Source of the DNA: Candidatus Sumerlaeota bacterium
Lineage (GTDB): Bacteria; Sumerlaeota; Sumerlaeia; SLMS01
Direction: 5' to 3'
Length of the DNA: 17,164 nt
Assembly (NCBI GenBank): GCA_020850785.1
Contig: JADZDZ010000016.1
Location: 1-17,164 of the forward strand
The notes beneath the pieces were generated by a model that was not told the origin of the DNA, made no database searches, and saw only the letters and a program-made list of their open reading frames with translations. The first letter of the stretch is position 1. The number at the start of each line of letters is the position of its first letter. Position numbers and translations under genes: made by a program. Of this stretch, positions 12,643 through 17,164 are shown in pieces.

Positions 12643-13653
12643 ATGAGTGCGCTTGCGGCAGCCGGGGAAGGGCGGGCTGATAGGCTGATCATGCACGGCG
12701 CGGACCCAGCGATTTCCATCATCGTCCCCAATTGGGAGGGGGAACAGTACCTGCCCAAATGCCTCTCCTCGTTGCAGATTTCCGCCAATGAAGCGGGGAT
12801 CGCGTGGGAGTTGATTGTGGTGGATGATGCAAGCCGGGACGGTAGTGCTGCGCTGGTGACGGAACGCTTTCCCGGCGCGCGATTGATCCGCAACAAGCGG
12901 AACGAGGGTTTCGCGCGGGCGGTCAACCGGGGCGCAAAGGCGGCCCGCGGCGCGGTGCTGGTGCTGGCAAACAATGACCTTGTCGCCGAACAAAAATTCG
13001 TCCGGGAAGTGACCCGTCCCTTCTTCTCCCCCGCCGGGGATTTGCCGCATGGCGTCCTTGGGGATCGGTTGTTTGGTGTCAGTGCGCGAACCGTACGGTG
13101 GTATGACGGGAAGCCGAATCAGCTTTGCATGGGAGCGGTCTGGCGCGGAGGGCGGATCACTCCCGCCTACGCGTCCCCATCGCAGACGTCGCCGTGTCTT
13201 TTTGTGCAGGCGGGTGCGGCTGCCTACGACGCGCAGTTGTTTCGCGACCTCGGCGGCCTTTCGCGTCTCTACGAGCCGGGTTACTGGGAGGACTACGACC
13301 TTTCCTGGCGCGCGGCGAAGCGTGGATGGTTCAGCCTCTACGCGCCGGAGGCTCTCGCCATTCATCATGGCGGGGGGTCGATGACGAAACGTTTCGGTGA
13401 GGCGCGCGTGCGGCAGATGAAGGCGCGCAATCATTTGGTCTTCGAAATGGCCAACATGACTTCCCCGCGATTGTTCCTTGAATGGCTGGCGCGCATTCCA
13501 ATTTCCGCAATGCGCGATGAAATTTACCGACGGGGAATGTGGGATGCCTTGCGCGGATTGATGCCCATCGCCCGCGCCCGCATGAAGAATCGCGGCTTGT
13601 TCACGGATGAGATGCTGCTGGAAAGTTATCGCGAATTCACCCCTTCCTTCTGA
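12643..13653 (+). CDS. Glycosyltransferase family 2
   Basis: Inverting GT-A glycosyltransferase, probably of the rhamnosyl/galactofuranosyl-like subgroup used for surface polysaccharide. Over 336 residues one sees SIIVPNWEGEQYLPKCL (25-41), VVDDASRDGS (59-68), NEGFARAVNRG (87-97), the metal-binding DxD-like site as NND (110-112), the acceptor-side EDYDLSWRAAKRG (217-229) with the probable catalytic acid pair E217-D218, and IHHGGGSMTK (240-249). There is no membrane helix. The ATG at 12643 is chosen because AAGGGG (12632-12637) lies five bases ahead; a GTG at 12637 falls inside that site. The gene is followed nine bases later by a SixA-like gene. Confidence 0.9.
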   Translation: MSALAAAGEGRADRLIMHGADPAISIIVPNWEGEQYLPKCLSSLQISANEAGIAWELIVVDDASRDGSAALVTERFPGARLIRNKRNEGFARAVNRGAKAARGAVLVLANNDLVAEQKFVREVTRPFFSPAGDLPHGVLGDRLFGVSARTVRWYDGKPNQLCMGAVWRGGRITPAYASPSQTSPCLFVQAGAAAYDAQLFRDLGGLSRLYEPGYWEDYDLSWRAAKRGWFSLYAPEALAIHHGGGSMTKRFGEARVRQMKARNHLVFEMANMTSPRLFLEWLARIPISAMRDEIYRRGMWDALRGLMPIARARMKNRGLFTDEMLLESYREFTPSF

Positions 13654-13662
13654 GGTTTTGCC

Positions 13663-14154
13663 ATGCTGCTGCTGCTCATGCGCCACGGAATCGCCGAGGA
13701 TATCGGAGCAGGGACCGACGCGGAGGACGCGGCACGCGCGCTGACGGGCAAGGGCCGCAAGGAAACCGATCGCGTTGCGGGGATGTTGAAGAAACTTGGC
13801 CTGAAGCCGAATGTCTTCCTTTCCAGCAGCCGCGTTCGCGCAAAACAAACGGCGAAGATTGTCGCGAAAAAATTCGATGCAAAAAAGATTGAGGAAACAG
13901 ACGCGCTGGACTTCACGTCAACGTTCGAGATACTCGCAGAGGAACTGAACACGCGTGCAAGGAAGAGGAAATCTGCTGTGGTCTTCGCTGCAAGCCACGA
14001 GCCGTTCTGCAGCGAATTCCTTCGACATGCGGTGAGGGATGGAGGCGTTGAAATTCCCTTCGCAAAATCGGCTGTTGCAGTCGTGGAGTGGAAGGGCGAG
14101 GCGCGGCCCGGCGCAGGAAAATTGCTGCTCTATCTCACTGCGGGAATTGAATAG
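13663..14154 (+). CDS. SixA-like histidine phosphatase
   Basis: Small phosphohistidine phosphatase of the histidine phosphatase superfamily; E. coli SixA acts on the phosphotransferase protein NPr. The 163 residues fit. The phospho-acceptor motif is MRHG (6-9, H8), then LTGKGRKE (27-34), SSSRVRAKQTA (54-64) with the second phosphate-binding Arg, and SHEPF (111-115), where family members more often have GHxP. A GAGG overlapping the GT2 stop region precedes the ATG, so the two are probably co-transcribed. The real substrate here is unknown, and I would not name the gene sixA without more evidence. Confidence 0.87.
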   Translation: MLLLLMRHGIAEDIGAGTDAEDAARALTGKGRKETDRVAGMLKKLGLKPNVFLSSSRVRAKQTAKIVAKKFDAKKIEETDALDFTSTFEILAEELNTRARKRKSAVVFAASHEPFCSEFLRHAVRDGGVEIPFAKSAVAVVEWKGEARPGAGKLLLYLTAGIE

Positions 14155-14235
14155 AGCGCACCCGAAGGAATCGTGACCGCGCAGGGCATGCAATGCGGCC
14201 ATGGCACAAAGTAAAAACGGCAGTTCCTGATTGCG

Positions 14236-16209
14236 TCAGCTCTCGCCGCCTTCCCACGCGACTTGATTCTTCGCGATCCACTGCGCCTGCAGGGCGGATG
14301 CTTCCGCGCGGGAGGCTTCTTCCGCATCGAAGGAGCGCCCAACGACACGCGCAAGTCGCAATGTTTCGACCGCATCGAAATCGTTCGCGGCCAGCTTGCG
14401 CATCTGCGTCACCTTGTTGGCAACCTCGTCGCTGTACGCGGCGGCGGCGACGCGATTGCGCAGGAAATCAAATTCCTCCCTGCTGCGGGAACGCTGGTTG
14501 ATCGCATTCATCGCCGCATTCTGCGCGGCCTCCACTTCCTCCTTCGGTCGCCCCAGTTGATTCAGGATTCCGATGCGAATGCCGTGGGTTGTGAAACTTT
14601 GCGGCAGGCTGGCGAGAAGCTCCTCGCAGACGCCGAGCGCCTCCTCGTAACGCCGAAAGCGGCGCAGGACCGTGGCCTTCAATGTGCGCCCGATGCCCGC
14701 GCGATCGTTCGCATCTGAAGCGATGTCGTCAGCAACGGCAAGCGCGTCCGCTTCCCGGCCCTGTTCGACAAGCCGAAGTCCCTTGAAGTAGAGTGACTTG
14801 ATTCGTTCACCATGGGCCTCGTACTCGCCACTCACCGCATCCATGCCATCAAACCATGAGAAGCGCACGGACTGGTCGGCGATCATGTCCAACACACTCA
14901 TGGAGTTCTTCTTCGGCTGCGTGCGAAGAAAGGCCGTGAGAATTCCGATGCGCTGTTCGTGAAGCGCCACTTCATGCACGATCTCGCTGAAATAGTGCAT
15001 CAGCGTTTCGTCGTCATACTTGCGGGCCGCCAGAACGCGATTCACTGCGGCCGCGAATGCTTCCGGGCGATTGAGCGCCAACGATGCGAGCGCCTCCGCC
15101 GCCGTCGCCTGCGGTGAATCGCCAACGACGTTTCCACCCAATGTTTTCGCGGTGTCCAGACATTCCGAGTAGCGTCCCAGATGGTACTCGCAGGACGCGC
15201 GCATGCGCATCGCCTCCTCGTAAAGCTCGCGGTCGCGCAACGCCTCGCGATTGTCACGAATGAGTTCCAGCGCCTCCTTCCATTCCTGAGCGTAGTAGTT
15301 CAGGATCATCATGGAGCGCACCAGCGCCGGGTCCTTCCGAATGGCATTGCGCGAGAAGTGCGCGGGAATCACCTCCCGCGCGGCGCGATGTTGTTCGTGG
15401 GCGGAGAAAAGGTAGGACGCCGATTCCGCCTCCACCTTTGCAAACTTGAAGGGATGGCGCGCGTAGCCTTCGCCTGCGGAGCGCACGGCTGCGGGAACCT
15501 TGTATTTGTCACCCGCAGTGAGGAGGAATTCGATCTCCACCGGTTCCGTGGGAATGTAGCGATCCAGCAGGTCCGCGTGGCTGCCGAGCATGTTCCCAAC
15601 AACGCCCTCCACGCTGTTGTTGTGAAGGAGCTCGGCGTAGAAGACAACGTTCTCCACCTTTGTCAGCCGGAAGCCGCGCTCCAGCAGGATGTCAATGAGC
15701 GCAACCTGCTCGATCATCGCGTCGCCACGAATCTTGTTCCTGATCATTGAATCAACGATGATCAGCGCCGCCTCCAGAGTATGGTCGTTTCCCGGTGGTT
15801 GAAGGAATGGAGCCAGCACCTGGCGCAGTTGATCATGGTTCCCAAGCTTGATCAGCGAATCAGCCAGCCGCAGCCGCATCATACTGCCGTGTGTGGCGCG
15901 TGGATCATCCAGCAGATGCGCCATCGCCTGAATAGCGGCGGCATGGTTGTTGTCCACGGTGTGGCGGAAAGCGCGCACAAAACCGAAATCCGCAAGCGGC
16001 GCGGAGCCATCGCCCTGCACCGTCGCCAGAACGCCATCCGCCTGAGCGGTGCGGCCCGCTGCAAGAAGGCCAAAGGCCAGCCCCAGCCGCCCCGCGTCGC
16101 TCATTTCCGCCAGCGGGTAGGGGGAACGGCGGGAAAGCTCGATCATGCGGTCTTCATCCAGCGCGCGGAAGGCGGCCTTCAGTTCTTCGTCGAAAGTTGA
16201 TTCAGGCAT
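14236..16209 (-). CDS. Large helical-repeat protein, function unknown
   Basis: I do not recognise a named family. The 657 residues are almost wholly alpha-helical with degenerate TPR-like pairs, such as RLGLAFGLLAAGRTAQADGV (41-60), EAMRMRASCEYHLGRYSECL, and RAGIGRTLKATVLRRFRRYE followed by EALGVCEELL. There is no signal peptide, membrane helix or catalytic motif, so it is probably a cytoplasmic scaffold or solenoid. Codon use and GC content match its neighbours, so it looks native. It is read away from mreC across a 93-base spacer, so the two may share a control region. No strong ribosome-binding site is seen before the ATG (AAGAAAGAACG lies about 15 bases upstream). It ends convergently 81 bases from the SixA-like gene, with no clear terminator in between. 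Confidence 0.8.
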   Translation of the reverse strand: MPESTFDEELKAAFRALDEDRMIELSRRSPYPLAEMSDAGRLGLAFGLLAAGRTAQADGVLATVQGDGSAPLADFGFVRAFRHTVDNNHAAAIQAMAHLLDDPRATHGSMMRLRLADSLIKLGNHDQLRQVLAPFLQPPGNDHTLEAALIIVDSMIRNKIRGDAMIEQVALIDILLERGFRLTKVENVVFYAELLHNNSVEGVVGNMLGSHADLLDRYIPTEPVEIEFLLTAGDKYKVPAAVRSAGEGYARHPFKFAKVEAESASYLFSAHEQHRAAREVIPAHFSRNAIRKDPALVRSMMILNYYAQEWKEALELIRDNREALRDRELYEEAMRMRASCEYHLGRYSECLDTAKTLGGNVVGDSPQATAAEALASLALNRPEAFAAAVNRVLAARKYDDETLMHYFSEIVHEVALHEQRIGILTAFLRTQPKKNSMSVLDMIADQSVRFSWFDGMDAVSGEYEAHGERIKSLYFKGLRLVEQGREADALAVADDIASDANDRAGIGRTLKATVLRRFRRYEEALGVCEELLASLPQSFTTHGIRIGILNQLGRPKEEVEAAQNAAMNAINQRSRSREEFDFLRNRVAAAAYSDEVANKVTQMRKLAANDFDAVETLRLARVVGRSFDAEEASRAEASALQAQWIAKNQVAWEGGES

Positions 16210-16302
16210 TATTCGGACGTGTCGTTCTTTCTTGACGGTGTACGGGGGGCGGTTGTTGTTCGGGTGACCTGCTGAAATTTAACGCCCCCGCTGAGGCCTG
16301 CT

Positions 16303-17157
16303 GTGGCCGTATTTCTGAAGACAAAAAAGCCGCTCCGTACAACGGGGCTTGCCGTTCTGGCATTGATCGTCTGCGGCATTGCGCTGCAGTTCGCTGATCG
16401 TCGCAACCAACAAAAGTCCAACATCGTCCGGCGTTCACTCAACACGATTTGCATGCCGTTCCTGAAGGCCGGTGCGCAAGTGCATCGGGGGGCGGAGGCC
16501 GTTTGGATCGGCTTGTTCCGCGGAGAGCAGCTTGCGAGCGAGAACGAGGAATTGCGGGCTGAATTGTTGCAGCTTCGCGTGGCAAGCGCCGCCGCGATCG
16601 CCGAAAATGAACTGAATGCACGAAGAAATGCGGTTTCCGACAACATTTCCACGTTGCGTGGAGACCTGATTTCTGCTTCCGTGCTTGGTGAGACACCGGC
16701 AAAAGGCAAGCGCCTGCTATGGATAGGTGCGGGGATGAATGAGAATGTGAGGAATGGCATGGTTGCCGTCGGCCCTCATGGCATCATTGGTGCCGTGGAG
16801 GAGGTCTTTGCCGACAGCGCGACCGTGAAACTCGTCAGCGACTACACATCCAGTTGGGGGGTGGAGGTTGGCGGCGCGGATCAGTTGGGCCTGCTGAAGG
16901 GTACCGGCGATTCGCAGTACGCGGAGCTTCATTTTGGCCGCACGGTTGCCGCCGTGGAAAAGGGACAGGCGGTCGTGTCGTCGGGCATGGCCAGTTCCGT
17001 CGCGCCCGGCGGGCTTCCTTTCGGCGTGATCGAGTCGGTGAAGCGCAACAAGCAGGGCGAGCCGGTGGCGGTGGTGAAGCTGGCCGACGATGCAACAAAG
17101 CTTCGCACGGTGTTCATTCTTCCCGCGCAGCAGATCGCTGCGTTGCCACCGCGATGA
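16303..17157 (+). CDS. mreC: Rod shape-determining protein MreC
   Basis: Periplasmic core of the elongasome that organises cell-wall synthesis enzymes. The 284 residues show a short basic cytoplasmic tail, one membrane helix (13-30), a coiled coil (about 75-108, ENEELRAELLQLR) and the paired beta-barrel domains (120-275), including RLLWIGAGMNENVRNGMV (137-154), GIIGAV (160-165), LVSD (177-180) and the conserved GLPFGVI (237-243). The start is a GTG with TGAGG six bases upstream; no ATG lies near the N-terminal basic residues. The stop overlaps an ATG as ATGA, the expected start of mreD. mreB, usually directly upstream, is absent and replaced by a divergent gene. Confidence 0.93.
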   Translation: MAVFLKTKKPLRTTGLAVLALIVCGIALQFADRRNQQKSNIVRRSLNTICMPFLKAGAQVHRGAEAVWIGLFRGEQLASENEELRAELLQLRVASAAAIAENELNARRNAVSDNISTLRGDLISASVLGETPAKGKRLLWIGAGMNENVRNGMVAVGPHGIIGAVEEVFADSATVKLVSDYTSSWGVEVGGADQLGLLKGTGDSQYAELHFGRTVAAVEKGQAVVSSGMASSVAPGGLPFGVIESVKRNKQGEPVAVVKLADDATKLRTVFILPAQQIAALPPR

Positions 17158-17164
17158 TCCAGCA
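17154..17164 (+). CDS. Start of a probable mreD (partial, runs off the window)
   Basis: An ATG overlaps the mreC stop by four bases and opens MIQ before the window ends. MreD, a small membrane protein, normally follows MreC with this kind of tight coupling. Only three codons are visible, so the identity rests on position alone. Confidence 0.4.

Noticed and set aside
12625..13848. 407-codon minus-strand open frame opposite the GT2 and SixA-like genes
   Set aside because: It spans two well-supported genes on the other strand and has no family features.
1..17164. CRISPR arrays, insertion sequences, tRNA or rRNA genes
   Set aside because: No regularly spaced repeats, transposase motifs, terminal inverted repeats, cloverleaf-like stretches or rRNA-like sequence were seen on reading both strands.

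Overview
The window reads as chromosomal core DNA from a GC-rich, Gram-negative-type bacterium. It carries an outer-membrane-type lipoprotein, a MreC elongation protein, a sigma54 enhancer-binding regulator and exopolysaccharide enzymes. Gene order does not match a well-known model genome: ruvA sits away from ruvB/ruvC, and mreC has no mreB upstream. A deep-branching lineage of the Planctomycetes/PVC, Sumerlaeota or Hydrogenedentes kind would fit, but this is a guess. There are no insertion sequences, phage genes, tRNAs, rRNAs or CRISPR arrays.

Layout. (1) 1-5046, plus strand: the tail of a hydrophobic protein, a polyprenyl-phosphate sugar phosphotransferase, purB, tyrS and a PfkB-family phosphosugar kinase. 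The first three complete genes overlap end to start, so they are probably one transcript. (2) 5057-10185, minus strand, reading leftward: a 29-residue bS22-like (AURKAIP1/COX24-domain) ribosomal protein with its own strong terminator, then a STAS-domain protein, a GT4 glycosyltransferase, a TPR-sigma54 activator, peptide deformylase, a 90-residue two-helix membrane protein and ruvA. The last three overlap each other. (3) 10186-10714: about 530 bases with no convincing gene but several inverted repeats, leading into a secreted FAS1 (fasciclin) protein and a clear terminator. (4) 11748-14154: a LysM lipoprotein (minus), then divergently a GT2 glycosyltransferase and a SixA-like phosphatase. (5) 14236-17164: a 657-residue helical-repeat protein of unknown function (minus), divergent from mreC, with the first bases of a probable mreD at the edge.

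Common threads are envelope and surface polysaccharide work (phosphotransferase, GT4, GT2, LysM, FAS1, MreC) and translation (TyrS, deformylase, bS22). I did not find a defence system, biosynthetic cluster or mobile element. The parts most worth a second look are the bS22-like microgene, the dyad-rich leader of the FAS1 gene, the sigma54 activator with a missing second arginine finger, and the unknown 657-residue and 90-residue proteins.
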